From assembly GCF_015706575.1 (NCBI RefSeq), contig NW_024037069.1:32819315-32883314 (forward strand): a DNA stretch of 64,000 bases, written 5' to 3'. The translations under genes were made by a program, and so were the position numbers. Shown here piece by piece: positions 63,640 to 64,000 of this stretch (position 1 is its first letter; each line of letters begins with the position of its first letter). The notes beneath the pieces are model-generated. The model ran no database searches. It was given only the letters and a program-made list of their open reading frames with translations, and was not told the origin of the DNA. This DNA comes from Patiria miniata (lineage: Eukaryota > Echinodermata > Asteroidea > Valvatida > Asterinidae).

Positions 63640-64000
63640 TCGAAAGTTGCTTGTCTCTTGTCAGCTTCTGTGCGGGGGCGGGGAAGGGTGGGGGCTAGGG
63701 GGATGGTTGGGGATGTAGGCAGCGGCGGCTGAACGGTTTTCAAACTGGGGGGGGGGGGGGGGGGGGGGGGCATCACCAAAAAGGGACACTTGGCCTCCGT
63801 AAAATCAAAAAGTCGGGGGGGGGGGCGTTCTAAACCGGTCATTATGCAAACCGGTCATCATATCAGAACTCTCTATAATAATATGTCGGGAAATTGTTAC
63901 TGATAACAAATTATCCAAAATTTTAGGGCCAGTTTTGTTTTCATCTCGAGGGGCCACATTTATGTCGGCAAAAGGGGCACTTGGGTAAATCGGGGGGGGG
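63640..64000. repeat. G/C mononucleotide-rich window end
   Basis: A (G)21-class run near 63,748-63,770 plus shorter G runs at 63,815 and at the window edge. Nothing coding. Confidence 0.8.

Overview
The window is nuclear DNA of an intron-rich animal. Two genes account for nearly all the coding sequence, and the rest is a dense mix of satellites, minisatellites, tRNA-derived SINEs and hairpin-forming miniature transposons. Spliceosomal introns, animal gene families, (C)n/(G)n tracts and marine-type SINEs suggest a marine invertebrate. An invertebrate deuterostome such as an echinoderm or hemichordate is my best guess, but the sequence alone does not settle the phylum.

Gene 1, minus strand, 41,735 down to 4,608, is ECPAS (Ecm29), the HEAT-repeat adaptor and scaffold of the 26S proteasome. 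I traced 47 coding exons. Their lengths sum to 5,742 nt, and every splice phase agrees, so the model is one open frame of 1,913 codons plus a stop. Gene 2, plus strand, 43,603 to 57,421, is a mucolipin (TRPML), an endolysosomal cation channel. It has 13 coding exons summing to 1,824 nt (607 residues plus a stop). It carries the NGDDMF pore filter, four luminal cysteines, six luminal N-glycosylation sequons and a C-terminal acidic dileucine signal.

The two genes are head to head, with 1,867 bp between their start codons. That interval holds two perfect TCACGTGA E-boxes and one TCACATGA M-box, which are the sites of TFEB/MITF-type lysosomal regulators. If functional, one promoter would link a proteasome adaptor to a lysosomal channel.

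Layout: 1-1,919 is a 324-bp satellite array. 1,920-4,607 lies 3' of ECPAS and holds old repeats. 4,608-41,735 is ECPAS, whose introns carry most of the repeats; three of its introns hold minisatellites of about 10-11 bp period. 41,736-43,602 is the divergent promoter. 43,603-57,421 is mucolipin, with a non-LTR retrotransposon remnant and several hairpin elements in its introns. 57,422-64,000 has no recognisable gene: it holds the mucolipin 3' UTR, a 700-bp foldback element with a 9-bp target-site duplication, a 584-bp tandem duplication, and hairpin or (C)n/(G)n-rich elements.

The most unusual features are the divergent promoter, two long foldback elements with 9-10 bp target-site duplications, tandem duplications of exon edges that create decoy acceptors in two ECPAS introns, and tRNA-like SINEs arranged as tandem dimers and head-to-head hairpins.
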